A stretch of DNA of 43,195 nt from a gamma proteobacterium SCGC AAA007-O20 (GCA_000213395.2 AFHY01000002.1:38436-81630); one strand, 5' to 3'; shown: positions 1-8,882, counted from the first letter of the stretch. Notes: generated by a model not told the origin, from the sequence alone. Translations and numbers: made by a program.

Positions 1-85
1 TAAAAAACTCAACATTTGTTAGAACTTTATGACACAATAGAGTTGTTTTTATTTATATTTTATTTCATTCATTTAAGGAGTAAAA

Positions 86-379
86 ATGCAATTAAACATC
101 TCAGGCCACCATCTCGATATCACTCCAGCTCTCAAGCAACATACAAACGACAAACTCTCAAAAATTAAACACCACTTTGACCAAGTAATGAACGTCAATA
201 TGATTTTGGAAGTGCAAAAAGACGTTCAAACAGCCGAAGCTACGATTCACGTTAGGGGTGCTGATTTATTTGCAAAAGCAGAAAGTAATGATATGTATGC
301 ATCCATTGATAAACTCATCAATAAGTTAGATTCACAAATATTAAGGCACAAAGAAAAACTACATAGCCACAGAGGCTAG
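86..379 (+). CDS. hpf: Ribosome hibernation promoting factor (short HPF type)
   Basis: A 97-residue protein with the whole beta-alpha-beta-beta-beta-alpha HPF/YfiA fold and no C-terminal dimerisation extension, so the short gammaproteobacterial form. It begins MQLNISGHHLDITPALK, the usual HPF opening, and ends in a basic helix. Family role: binds the 30S decoding region and promotes 100S dimers of inactive ribosomes in stationary phase. The start is supported by a strong AAGGAG at 75-80, five bases before the ATG. In many gammaproteobacteria hpf follows rpoN; whatever lies upstream is outside the window. Confidence is high from length and motif. Confidence 0.93.
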   Translation: MQLNISGHHLDITPALKQHTNDKLSKIKHHFDQVMNVNMILEVQKDVQTAEATIHVRGADLFAKAESNDMYASIDKLINKLDSQILRHKEKLHSHRG

Positions 380-458
380 TCCATATAAATTATAATATGT
401 CCAATTTTTGCATAACAAGCTTAGCTTGATATGTTCCTATTGATGACGGATTGTAATT

Positions 459-1814
459 ATGGCTGAAATTGAACTCACTTCTTTCGAAGAGTGCCTGCAA
501 AATTTAATGACCGCCCTAGAAACTTCAAACCATGAAGAGGCCAAAGACCAACTTAAGGATTTACACCCAGGTGAAATTGCACTCCTTCTGGAAGCCATAA
601 AACCAAAGGACCGGACTCTTATTTGGCCAGGCATAGAGGTCTCTATTCAAGGCGAGGTGCTAAAGGAGGTCAATGAGGATGTTCAATCCCAGCTAATCGA
701 TGAGATGTCGGTTGAAGACCTAGTTAAGGCAACTGAAAAACTAGACACTGACGATTTGGCTGATATTGTACCAAATCTCCCGGAATCAGCTGTCCATAGC
801 TTATTACTGACATTAGATTACAAGCACAGAGATCACCTCAACAAGGTCCTAGAATACCCTGAAGACTCTGCCGGTGGATTAATGAATACCGACTTCATTA
901 CGGTCAGACCAGATGTCACCATCAGTGCTGTTATACGTTACTTAAGGCTGCTTAAGGAGATGCCTGTCGACACAGATCAGGTGTTTGTTGTTGATAGAAA
1001 TTTTACTTACTTAGGTTCTCTTCTCATATCAACCCTACTAACGGAGGAGCCTGAACAGGTCATCATGTCGCTAATCAATAGTGATTTTTCAAAACCAATC
1101 CATGCCGATACAGATGAAGCCGAAGTGGCTATCCTTTTTGAGCAAAGAAATTTAATATCTGCCCCCGTGATTGACAAAAACAATCAATTGGTTGGAAGGA
1201 TTACAATCGATGATGTGGTTGATGTTATCCGAGACCAGGCCGAACACTCAGTGATGTCAATGGTTGGTTTAGATGAAGATGAAGACGTTTTTGCACCAAT
1301 TTTTCAAAGCACAATGCGTCGCAGTATCTGGCTTGGTGTGAACCTAGTGACTGCATTCGTTGCGGTATATTTTATTGGCTTATTTGAGGCAACCTTACAG
1401 CAAAAAATTGCCCTAGCTATTCTAATGCCTGTAGTTGCTAGTATGGGTGGTATTGCTGGAACACAAACCTTAATCATAGTGACAAGGGGCATTGCTACTG
1501 GTAGGGTGACATCAGCTAATATCAAGTCCCTAATCAACAAAGAAGTTGCGGTTAGTGTATTGAACGGCGTTATTTGGTCTATCGTCATTGCCTTGGTAAC
1601 TTATTATTGGTTTGGAGATGTAGTGTTGAGTGTAGTTATTGGATTAGCTATTATTGTTAATTTAGTTGTTGCTGCATTTTCTGGTGCATTTTTACCATTA
1701 TTGCTAACTAAACTTAAAATTGACCCTGCCTTAGCGGGAGGAGTTATACTGACTACCATTACTGATGTAATTGGCTTTGTTGCCTTTTTAGGTTTGGCGG
1801 CATTGGTTATCTAA
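459..1814 (+). CDS. mgtE: Magnesium transporter MgtE
   Basis: A 451-residue MgtE-type Mg2+ channel in the inner membrane. Domains in order: cytoplasmic superhelical N domain (about 15-130), a tandem CBS pair that senses internal Mg2+ (about 131-260, opening with the conserved YPEDSAGGLM), then five transmembrane helices (about 285-450). The pore signature LMPVVASMGGIAGTQT is present, with Ile where many homologues have Asn in GGNAGTQ. The last helix carries TTITDVIGF; its Asp436 matches the selectivity Asp (D432) of the Thermus protein. The start has only a weak GACGGA Shine-Dalgarno-like stretch. I see no M-box-like structure in the 79-base leader. Confidence 0.95.
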   Translation: MAEIELTSFEECLQNLMTALETSNHEEAKDQLKDLHPGEIALLLEAIKPKDRTLIWPGIEVSIQGEVLKEVNEDVQSQLIDEMSVEDLVKATEKLDTDDLADIVPNLPESAVHSLLLTLDYKHRDHLNKVLEYPEDSAGGLMNTDFITVRPDVTISAVIRYLRLLKEMPVDTDQVFVVDRNFTYLGSLLISTLLTEEPEQVIMSLINSDFSKPIHADTDEAEVAILFEQRNLISAPVIDKNNQLVGRITIDDVVDVIRDQAEHSVMSMVGLDEDEDVFAPIFQSTMRRSIWLGVNLVTAFVAVYFIGLFEATLQQKIALAILMPVVASMGGIAGTQTLIIVTRGIATGRVTSANIKSLINKEVAVSVLNGVIWSIVIALVTYYWFGDVVLSVVIGLAIIVNLVVAAFSGAFLPLLLTKLKIDPALAGGVILTTITDVIGFVAFLGLAALVI

Positions 1815-1873
1815 GCTAAGAGTTATCAAACTTCTACTAAGAACTTCAAATAAGATTAATTGTTAATAACCTT

Positions 1874-2179
1874 ATGAAGCTTGTTTATACTCATGAAAAT
1901 CGCTTAATGGTTCTTAATGTGAGGAACATTTTGAGCGATCATGGAATTGAAGTTGTTGTTAATAAGGAGTATGCATCAAGCGCTGCAGGGGGGTTGGCCC
2001 CTATCGATACATGGCCAGAAGTATGGATTGTAAATGATGATGATTTTGGATCTTCGATGAACATTATTGAGTCGCTTGACGTTGAACTTAAGACAGCGAT
2101 GTGGCAGTGTCGTGAATGCCTTGAAATGAATGATGAAACGTTCGATTATTGTTGGAACTGTAAGCGAGATAAATATTAA
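1874..2179 (+). CDS. DUF2007 protein with C-terminal zinc ribbon
   Basis: A 101-residue protein. Residues 1-70 match the DUF2007 'putative signal transducing protein' fold, recognisable from MKLVYTHENRL, the GIEVVVNKE strand and WPEVWIVNDDD. The C-terminus holds two CxxC knuckles (CRECLEMNDETFDYCWNC) typical of a structural zinc ribbon. DUF2007 resembles PII/ACT-like ligand domains, but no biochemical role is established, so none is assigned. It lies 59 bases after mgtE on the same strand and 44 bases before the VOC gene, so the three may be co-transcribed. Confidence 0.8.
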   Translation: MKLVYTHENRLMVLNVRNILSDHGIEVVVNKEYASSAAGGLAPIDTWPEVWIVNDDDFGSSMNIIESLDVELKTAMWQCRECLEMNDETFDYCWNCKRDKY

Positions 2180-2223
2180 TATTTCAGTACTAACTATTTG
2201 GATGATTTGATGGAGCCCAATGT

Positions 2224-2652
2224 ATGAATGTTTTTCATCTGGCATATACAGTTACCAATCTTGATTCTGCAAGAAGGTTCTATGGTGAGCTTTTGGGATG
2301 TCAAGAGGGTAGAAGCACAGAGACTTGGGTTGACTTTAATTTTTTTGGTAATCAATTATCACTTCATTTAGGTGAGGTAGTTAAAAGAAGCAAAACAGCC
2401 TCAAAGGTGGATGATATTTCTGTTCCTATACCTCACTTTGGTTGTGTTCTTGATTGGGACTCATTTCATGATTTAGCTGATAAATTAAAATCCGCAGAAG
2501 TTCTTTTTATTATTGAGCCAACTTCTAGATTTAAAGGTAAGCCCGAAGAACAGGTGACAATGTTTTTTGAGGACCCTTTTCAAAATGCTATTGAATTTAA
2601 AACTTATCAAAAAACCTCAGAAATTTTTGGGGGAAAGATGGCACGCTGGTAG
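2224..2652 (+). CDS. VOC superfamily (glyoxalase/dioxygenase-like) protein
   Basis: A 142-residue single-chain vicinal-oxygen-chelate protein built from two beta-alpha-beta-beta-beta modules. The first begins FHLAYTVTNLDSARRFYGELLG, the classic VOC opening. Candidate metal ligands are His5, His48 or His71, and Glu124 in the terminal NAIEFKTY strand, consistent with a divalent metal site. Family members include glyoxalase I, extradiol dioxygenases and antibiotic-binding proteins; the substrate here cannot be read from sequence. The stop is followed after 29 bases by the convergent decarboxylase gene. Confidence 0.82.
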   Translation: MNVFHLAYTVTNLDSARRFYGELLGCQEGRSTETWVDFNFFGNQLSLHLGEVVKRSKTASKVDDISVPIPHFGCVLDWDSFHDLADKLKSAEVLFIIEPTSRFKGKPEEQVTMFFEDPFQNAIEFKTYQKTSEIFGGKMARW

Positions 2653-2681
2653 CTTTTATTATTGTCTTATTTGATTTAATT

Positions 2682-4079
2682 CTAATTTTGTAGTTCTTTG
2701 CATATCTTATAAACACTCATTACATCATCTTCTAGACAGGCAATAGGCCCAACGCTAACCCGAATTACAAATTGCTCATCAACTAGGGTTTGTGTGAGGT
2801 AAGTTCGGCCATCCTCATTAATTGCATTTAACAGATTTTTGGTGGCTTCATTGGTATCCTGACCGTTTGGGCAATACTGAAAAGTAAACAAACCAAATGG
2901 GCAATTAGTTAAGACTTTATAGTCCGAATCCTGGGCAAACTTATATGACAATTTTTGCGCCCAATCCACATGATTTCGTATCATGTCTTGTAACCCATCA
3001 AGACCCTCAGCGCGCATTACAAACCAAAGTTTCAAAGCTCTAAAACGACGTCCCAATGGCACAGTCCATTCATTAAAGTTAGTGACTTCTTCTGCGTCCA
3101 GGGTTTGCAGGTAGGCGGGTCTTAAACCTAGAGTATTAATCTGTAGAGTGGGGTCAGCTAAAAACTGCACTGAACAATCAAATTGGGCACCCAGCCATTT
3201 GTGAGCATTGAAGATAATAGAGTCAGCATCGTCTACTCCTTGCCAGTATTGTCGGAATTCGGGGCAAATCATAGCCGATCCAGCCCAGGCAGCATCTACA
3301 TGAGTGTAGAGGTTAAATTCCTTGGATACGGCAATAATCTCGGCGATGTTATCTGAGGCACCGATGGAAGTGCCACCAATGCACAATATCACCCCGGCAG
3401 GTATGTATCCTTGCGCCAGGTCAGCTTCTATCTGGCAACGTAATAGCGTCGCATCCATAGACAGGTTTTGGTCTACTTCAATTTTAATAAGATTGTCTTG
3501 GCCAATACCCGACAAACGTACACTTTTATCGACCGAGCTATGGGTTTGGGTAGATGCATAAATACGCAATCTTGGAGCACCACAAGTGCCCTCAGTTAGA
3601 CCTTTAAAATTTAACGCTCTTTCTCGCATGGTCAATACAGCGCAAAATGTAGCAGTAGTAGCGGTATCGTGGATAGTGCCGGTAAAACCTTCACGTAGAC
3701 CCAAAGCTTGACGCAACCAATCCACCATAACCTGCTCCATTTCTGTTGCGGCTGGTGAGGTTTGCCACAACATAGCTTGTGCGCCCATAGCATTAACAAA
3801 ACTTTCAGCCAATATTGACGCAGGTGCGGCGTTGGCGGGAAAATAGGCAAAAAAACGCGGGTGTTGCCAATGAGTCATTGCATCGGGAACTATGCGTTCA
3901 AAATCAGCTATGATGTCAGCTATAGGTTCGCCTGACTGAGGTGGAGAACTGGGTAATAACGCCTTAAATTCTCCAGGGGACAGAGCGGGTCGAACGGGCT
4001 TGTTTTTTAGTCTTTTGTAATATCCATCAACCCATTCGGCTGACTTTTTTAACCAAAATCCTAATTCACTATACTTCAT
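2682..4079 (-). CDS. PLP-dependent group II amino acid decarboxylase (aromatic-L-amino-acid decarboxylase family)
   Basis: A 465-residue fold-type I decarboxylase. Hallmarks: the substrate-channel segment MLWQTSPAATEMEQVMVDWL (104-123), His180 in THSSVDKS that stacks on PLP, Asp262 and Ala264 in HVDAAWAGSA, and Schiff-base Lys294 in NAHKWLG. These correspond to H192, D271, A273 and K303 of DOPA decarboxylase. Likely reaction: decarboxylation of an aromatic amino acid (Tyr, Trp, Phe or DOPA) to the amine; substrate not assignable, and aldehyde-forming relatives exist. It is divergent from the GNAT gene across 171 bases, so shared regulation is possible. No strong ribosome-binding site precedes the ATG. 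Confidence 0.88.
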   Translation of the reverse strand: MKYSELGFWLKKSAEWVDGYYKRLKNKPVRPALSPGEFKALLPSSPPQSGEPIADIIADFERIVPDAMTHWQHPRFFAYFPANAAPASILAESFVNAMGAQAMLWQTSPAATEMEQVMVDWLRQALGLREGFTGTIHDTATTATFCAVLTMRERALNFKGLTEGTCGAPRLRIYASTQTHSSVDKSVRLSGIGQDNLIKIEVDQNLSMDATLLRCQIEADLAQGYIPAGVILCIGGTSIGASDNIAEIIAVSKEFNLYTHVDAAWAGSAMICPEFRQYWQGVDDADSIIFNAHKWLGAQFDCSVQFLADPTLQINTLGLRPAYLQTLDAEEVTNFNEWTVPLGRRFRALKLWFVMRAEGLDGLQDMIRNHVDWAQKLSYKFAQDSDYKVLTNCPFGLFTFQYCPNGQDTNEATKNLLNAINEDGRTYLTQTLVDEQFVIRVSVGPIACLEDDVMSVYKICKELQN

Positions 4080-4250
4080 AATAATTTCTGAATAATTTTA
4101 TGTTCACTAACAAAACTGCAAATACCACTAAAATAATCTAATAAAGAACAATATAAAAGTCTAATTTATCACATTATACTTGCAGCTTTGGTATATTTTG
4201 CTCTTGCAATTAACCTATTTTTTGTGACCTGGTATTTAAAATAAACTTAA

Positions 4251-4670
4251 ATGAATATTACATCCATAATTTGTGACTATAAATCTAATATTGAGGACAT
4301 CTGTGCAATAAGATACGAGGTTTTTGTTGATGAACAAAATGTCCCAGAGGAGCTCGAAATTGATGGCCTTGATGGCGAAGCGAAACACGTTTTGGCTTTT
4401 GTTGATGGTGTGCCAATAGGTACTGGAAGAATTCTAGATGATGGACATATTGGTAGGGTCGCTGTTCTAAAGGATTACCGAGGTTTTGGAATTGGCAAGT
4501 TGATTATGAAAGAGCTGATTAAGTGGGCCCAAGACATTACTCTAAAAAAGGTTTGGTTGTCCTCGCAATGGCATGCTCATAGTTTCTATTTAGATCTTGG
4601 CTTTGTCTGTGTCGGTGATATTTACAAAGAAGCTGGAATTGACCACATCAAAATGTATAGAGTGCTCTGA
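4251..4670 (+). CDS. GNAT family N-acetyltransferase (YjcF/ElaA-like)
   Basis: A 139-residue single GNAT domain. It begins with the IRYEVFVDEQNVPEELEID segment typical of the small YjcF/ElaA-type subgroup, then shows motif A GRVAVLKDYRGFGIGKLI, whose RGFGIG loop binds the acetyl-CoA pyrophosphate. The C-terminus has the usual SFYLDLGFVCVGD strand. Substrate unknown; these enzymes usually acetylate small amines. Divergence from the amine-producing decarboxylase makes an amine substrate conceivable, but this is only inference. It converges on aspartase with a 13-base gap. No Shine-Dalgarno sequence is evident. Confidence 0.85.
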   Translation: MNITSIICDYKSNIEDICAIRYEVFVDEQNVPEELEIDGLDGEAKHVLAFVDGVPIGTGRILDDGHIGRVAVLKDYRGFGIGKLIMKELIKWAQDITLKKVWLSSQWHAHSFYLDLGFVCVGDIYKEAGIDHIKMYRVL

Positions 4671-4683
4671 TTGGCTTTAAACT

Positions 4684-6081
4684 TTAACGGATGTTGGGCT
4701 TTGTTAAGTTATCCACATGCAAAACTGCATTTACCTGATCTTCGCTCATGAGACCTTCTTGAATAATAATCTCACGAACAGTAATTCCTTCTTTAAGAGC
4801 TCTTTTGGCGATACGAGCTGATTCTTTATAACCCAAATGTGGAGTAAAAAAAGTCGCAATACCCGGGCTGGTTTCAACATAATGTGCACACACCTCCACG
4901 TTGGCTGTAATACCCACAACGCATTTCGTTCTGAGCATGATTATCGCATTGGTCATATAGCGTAATGAACGCAAGATATTTACCGCTAATACTGGCTCAA
5001 AAGCGTTTAGCTGCAGTTGTCCGCCTTCAGCGGCCAAACTAATCACCAGATCATTGCCTATCACTTGAAAGGCGGTTTGGTTAACTGCCTCTGGAATAAC
5101 CGGGTTGACTTTACCTGGCATCATTGAAGATCCCGCCTGCACTGCAGGAAGGTTAATCTCATTAAAACCAGCGATTGGGCCAGAAGATAACAATCTTAGA
5201 TCATTGGATATTTTTGAAAGCTTTATGGCAAGACGCTTTAGAACGGATGAAAACGACACAAAAGCACTGGTGTCGGATGTTGCCTCAATAGTATGTGGGT
5301 CAACCACTAACGGTAATCCTGATAATTCTGCCAAAGCCTCTACTGCTAATTTTGGATAATCAGGGTGGGAATTAACCCCTGTACCAATTGCTGTCGCCCC
5401 TAAATTTATCTCTAAAAATAATTCTGACATTTCGTTGAGTCTATCAATATCGAGTAATAGGGTGTCTCCAAAGGCACTAAACTCCTGGCCGAGTGTCATC
5501 GGCACTGCGTCTTGGAGTTGCGTACGACCCATTTTGATAACATCGACAAATTCACGACCTTTGGCATAAAAGGCATCAGATAGAGATTTGATTGCTTCCA
5601 ATAACGGGTCGTACTCTTTTAAAAATCCAACCAATAAAGCTGTCGGATAAGTGTCATTCGTCGACTGTGACATATTGACATGGTCAAGTGCTGAGATAGT
5701 GTCGTAATCGCCTTTTTCTTTGCCTATTATTTCCAGTGCTACATTGGCAATTACTTCGTTGGCATTCATATTGGTTGAGGTTCCAGCACCACCCTGGATA
5801 ATCTCAACAACAAACTGGTCATGAAACTCGCCGTTGATAATCCTCTCGCAAGCAGAGACTATTGGATGATAGATATCATCTTCTAATAATCCTAGTTGAT
5901 TATTGGCACGAGCACAGGCCAGTTTAACCATGGCATAAGCAATAACAATGTTTGGATAAACGGAAATAGCAACTTCGGCAATGGGAAAATTATCCAATGC
6001 ACGCTTGGTGTGAATGCCATAATAAGCTTCACTGGGTATTTTCATTTCACCGAGAAAGTCGGATTCTATTCTATATTTCAC
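4684..6081 (-). CDS. aspA: Aspartate ammonia-lyase (aspartase)
   Basis: A 465-residue member of the aspartase/fumarase superfamily; E. coli AspA is 478. It catalyses reversible L-aspartate to fumarate plus ammonia in the cytosol. Seen motifs: TSTNMNANEV (101-110), MSQSTNDTYPT (137-147) and the signature loop GSSMMPGKVNP (317-327) with catalytic Ser319. The following VIPEAVNQ is aspartase-type, whereas fumarase has TQCEA there. The start is GTG at 6081-6079, giving KYRIESDFLGEMKIP, the usual opening. Transcription converges with the GNAT gene. It links amino acid nitrogen to the TCA cycle and fits the neighbouring amino-acid catabolic genes. Confidence 0.93.
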   Translation of the reverse strand: MKYRIESDFLGEMKIPSEAYYGIHTKRALDNFPIAEVAISVYPNIVIAYAMVKLACARANNQLGLLEDDIYHPIVSACERIINGEFHDQFVVEIIQGGAGTSTNMNANEVIANVALEIIGKEKGDYDTISALDHVNMSQSTNDTYPTALLVGFLKEYDPLLEAIKSLSDAFYAKGREFVDVIKMGRTQLQDAVPMTLGQEFSAFGDTLLLDIDRLNEMSELFLEINLGATAIGTGVNSHPDYPKLAVEALAELSGLPLVVDPHTIEATSDTSAFVSFSSVLKRLAIKLSKISNDLRLLSSGPIAGFNEINLPAVQAGSSMMPGKVNPVIPEAVNQTAFQVIGNDLVISLAAEGGQLQLNAFEPVLAVNILRSLRYMTNAIIMLRTKCVVGITANVEVCAHYVETSPGIATFFTPHLGYKESARIAKRALKEGITVREIIIQEGLMSEDQVNAVLHVDNLTKPNIR

Positions 6082-6231
6082 AATCTCTAATAATTAATAA
6101 ATGTATTATCAAACAACAATAGCTATATTTTTTTGAGGATGATACGCTTATAAATTCTTAATTGAGAAATTATTATTTAATTTGATGTGTGAGGGAAAAA
6201 TATGTTTAGCTTGAGAAATATAACAATGAAT

Positions 6232-7644
6232 CTAGAAACCCAATTTATCCTCAACAAAGCTATTACGAAAAACACCATTTGGATCATATCTATAACATAC
6301 ATCACGAAATGTATCAATTTTTGGATAAAGTTGATTCACATGGTCACTGGTTTGAGGAAACCACTTACCCCAATGAATGCGTGCCTGAAAAAGCTCAAAC
6401 ATGCTGTTTGCTAAAAAAGTTGCCAATGCATAAAATTCATCTCTTGGTTCGACATAAGTAATAAAGCTAATAGCATACCAATCTTCAGATACACCTGATG
6501 CCATAGATATTAATGTGTCGTCTGGCATTATCCTACGAAAGCAGATTGGGTAGTGATGTGTAAAGCACCCCTTAATTGAAGATAATGAGTCAAACAGCTG
6601 TACTTTTTGTATCAATTCAATAGTAGAGTCAGACAGCTGATGATTGCCGTCGTCTGCGTACTGCAAAATATCCTTGACAAAACTAGCTGCTTCAACCACT
6701 TGAGATCGAACGACAAAAGCCTCAAGCTCTAAATGCCTAAACAATTCATGCTTCATAACTAGGGCCCGGTCACTTCGATCGGTCACTAGCCAATTATGAA
6801 ATACAAGAGAGGGCACAATGAAACGAAAAAAGGTGTGGACTAATCGTCTGCTTCTCAGAATTGATACAATTAACTTCATCATCAAATGCATACCGAGATC
6901 GATAATAAGAAACCAATATATACGATAAATAGCAGCAAATCCTCGGCGCCGTAGCTCAAGAGAAACAAGCCGCTCTTGGGCAAAAAATTTCCAAGAGTGT
7001 GGCATTAAAAAAAACTGCTGTAAGGGCGCTTTTTTCTCCAATATTAGTACCTCTTCGATTGTGTCACAAAATGTGGCTTTCTCTTGAACAAAATATTGCG
7101 GAATACAAGACAGTGTCATCTCAACAACGACCCCAAGACAGCCAAGAGAACATCTTGCCGCCTGAAGTGCTACACCTTCATTAATATCTACAATCTGCGC
7201 AGATTTACCATTCTCGTCGAAACAAGCTAATTGTAGTGATTCGATATAGTGTGAAAGACTATGTTTTCCAGAACCATGAGTGCCTGTAGCAGTTGCACCA
7301 GCAATCGTTTGCTGATCAATTAAACCGACTGAGGGTATGGTTAGTCCTTTTCGGTTTAGATCTGCTAACAACTTTTTAACTTTACAACCAGCGCCTACAG
7401 TAACGCTAGTTTCATGATTATTTTCCTGGATTTTGACATAGTCGAAATGACTCATATTGATTAGTACGTCTTCTGTTTCAATCAAGCCACTCCATGAGTG
7501 TTTTGAAGCTACAACTCGAATTTTGCCACTTTTATGTTTTTCAAGAATATCAATCAACTCATCTTTATTGATTGGAGAGTATGTATGAGATGGCTTGAAG
7601 CGTAAATTGCGTCCAAAGTTTTGTACGATTTTAGGTTGTTCCAA
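6232..7644 (-). CDS. FAD-linked oxidase, L-gulonolactone/D-arabinono-1,4-lactone oxidase (ALO) family
   Basis: A 470-residue VAO-fold flavoprotein. The N-terminal PCMH-type FAD domain shows VVASKHSWSGLI, whose His49 lies where ALO/AldO enzymes attach FAD covalently, and the conserved GATATGTHGSG. The C-terminal ALO domain ends with HWGKWFP and YDPNGVFRN, both family hallmarks. Relatives oxidise sugar lactones or alditols with O2. The AldO substrate-site acid in 'EIR' appears replaced: here the strand reads ICFRRIMPDD, so the substrate probably differs. The start used is TTG at 7644, 18 bases after the dmdA stop and in the same frame, with no Shine-Dalgarno; translation is probably coupled to dmdA. 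Confidence 0.83.
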   Translation of the reverse strand: MEQPKIVQNFGRNLRFKPSHTYSPINKDELIDILEKHKSGKIRVVASKHSWSGLIETEDVLINMSHFDYVKIQENNHETSVTVGAGCKVKKLLADLNRKGLTIPSVGLIDQQTIAGATATGTHGSGKHSLSHYIESLQLACFDENGKSAQIVDINEGVALQAARCSLGCLGVVVEMTLSCIPQYFVQEKATFCDTIEEVLILEKKAPLQQFFLMPHSWKFFAQERLVSLELRRRGFAAIYRIYWFLIIDLGMHLMMKLIVSILRSRRLVHTFFRFIVPSLVFHNWLVTDRSDRALVMKHELFRHLELEAFVVRSQVVEAASFVKDILQYADDGNHQLSDSTIELIQKVQLFDSLSSIKGCFTHHYPICFRRIMPDDTLISMASGVSEDWYAISFITYVEPRDEFYALATFLANSMFELFQARIHWGKWFPQTSDHVNQLYPKIDTFRDVCYRYDPNGVFRNSFVEDKLGF

Positions 7645-7662
7645 TTGAGTTATGGTAATGCC

Positions 7663-8787
7663 TTATAAATTTTTATTGAATGGTATGTTCGTTACTGTAG
7701 CTAGCCTCGTACCCCAAGGAGTATCTATATCAACTTTTGAACCGATATCATTAAAACCTTTATCTATCGTTGCAATGGCAATGTTCTTTTTCAATCTGGG
7801 TGAGTGTGCAGCGCTAGTGACTTTCCCACAAACTTTTTTGTTATTTTTAACTTCCCATGGACTAGCGCAACCACCAATGAATGCTTCACCCTCTATAATT
7901 AAACCAACCACCTTCCTTGTAACCCCTTCGGATCTAATTTTATGGAGCGCATTACGACTCAAGTATTCAGCACTCTTGTCGAGTTGACAAAACTTTTCAA
8001 ATGGCAATTCAAGTGCATTGGTGTTTACATCCATATCATTACCCCAAGAGTATAGACCTGATTCAACTCTTTCAATGTTATTTGGAGAGCCCGGTTTGAT
8101 GTCGTATTTTTTGCCTGCTTCCATAACCATATCCCAGAGCCTTTGACCCTGAGAGCCATCCCTTAGGTAGAGCTCAAAGCCTCCCTGTTTGCTCCAACCT
8201 GAACGTTGAACAATTAGAGGAATACCTTCTAATTCGCATTCTTTAAAAAAGAAATATTTAATATCCTTAACCCAATCACCGAAAAGATCCACCATTAAGG
8301 GTAAATTGTTGGGTCCTTGGATCGCCAGTGGGGAGACATCAGGTTCATTGATTTGGACATCCCAACCAAGTCCACAGGCAAGTCCACAAGTCCACAGAAG
8401 GACATCACTATCGGCAATCGAAAGCCAAAAATGACTCTCACCCAAACGTAGTATGATGGGGTCATTGATGACACCACCATTTTCATCAGTAATCAGCGCA
8501 TATTTACCTTGTCCAATCTGAAGGCTAGAGAGGTCCCTTGGGGTGATGTATTCCACGAAACGATAGGCATCACTACCGGTTATCTCAACTTGACGTTCAG
8601 CTGCAACATCCCAGAGTGTGACATTGTTGATGAGATTCCAGTAGTCTTCATCTGATCCTTCATAAACCACAGGCATAAGCATGTGGTTGTAGATTGTAAA
8701 ACTTTTAGCTCCAGAACGTAGTGTAGCTTCGTAATATGGAGATTTTCTTAAGCGATCTGATAGTGTAATTTCTATATTGTCAGTCAT
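7663..8787 (-). CDS. dmdA: Dimethylsulfoniopropionate (DMSP) demethylase, GcvT family
   Basis: A 374-residue protein resembling DmdA of Pelagibacter along its length: LSDRLRKSPYYE, YNHMLMPVVYEG, VTLWDVAAERQVEI, TPRDLSSLQIGQGKY and EPDVSPLAIQGP. DmdA moves a methyl group from DMSP to tetrahydrofolate, giving methylmercaptopropionate. The three aromatic residues I recall as the DMSP site (W171, W197, Y206 in Pelagibacter) are present with identical spacing as Trp172, Trp198 and Tyr207. The loop between the last two reads SKQGGFEL rather than TGEVGYEI, so this is a divergent clade. A GGGGA ribosome-binding site precedes the ATG. The usual downstream dmdB, dmdC and dmdD are not here. A plain GcvT paralogue is less likely. 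Confidence 0.85.
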   Translation of the reverse strand: MTDNIEITLSDRLRKSPYYEATLRSGAKSFTIYNHMLMPVVYEGSDEDYWNLINNVTLWDVAAERQVEITGSDAYRFVEYITPRDLSSLQIGQGKYALITDENGGVINDPIILRLGESHFWLSIADSDVLLWTCGLACGLGWDVQINEPDVSPLAIQGPNNLPLMVDLFGDWVKDIKYFFFKECELEGIPLIVQRSGWSKQGGFELYLRDGSQGQRLWDMVMEAGKKYDIKPGSPNNIERVESGLYSWGNDMDVNTNALELPFEKFCQLDKSAEYLSRNALHKIRSEGVTRKVVGLIIEGEAFIGGCASPWEVKNNKKVCGKVTSAAHSPRLKKNIAIATIDKGFNDIGSKVDIDTPWGTRLATVTNIPFNKNL

Positions 8788-8804
8788 TGCTTTCCCCGAA
8801 TCTA

Positions 8805-8852
8805 ATGTCTTTTAAAATCTTTAAAAGACATCTATCCTTGTAAAAATAGATG
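8805..8852 (-). promoter_or_regulatory. Two stacked inverted repeats in the dmdA leader
   Basis: The 95-base gap between algC and dmdA contains a perfect 12-bp inverted repeat with a 3-base loop (8805-8816 and 8820-8831; ATGTCTTTTAAA arm), ending about 17 bases before the dmdA ATG and just ahead of its GGGGA. Partly overlapping it is a second repeat, CATCTAT (8829-8835) with ATAGATG (8846-8852). On the transcribed strand a TATAAA lies just upstream of both, so both could form in the 5' leader. They share CAT at 8829-8831, so they may compete. Operator or leader RNA structure cannot be decided here; neither is a GC-rich terminator. Confidence 0.55.
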
Positions 8853-8882
8853 AGTATTTATACCTTATTTATTGCTTATTTA

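Noticed and set aside
380..458. Mg2+ riboswitch (M-box or mgtA-type leader) before mgtE
   Set aside because: Only 79 AT-rich bases with no extended stems; too short for an M-box.
6202..6414. 70-codon plus-strand frame opposite the end of the FAD oxidase
   Set aside because: Most of it is antisense to the conserved HWGK-containing C-terminus, so it is not supported as a gene.
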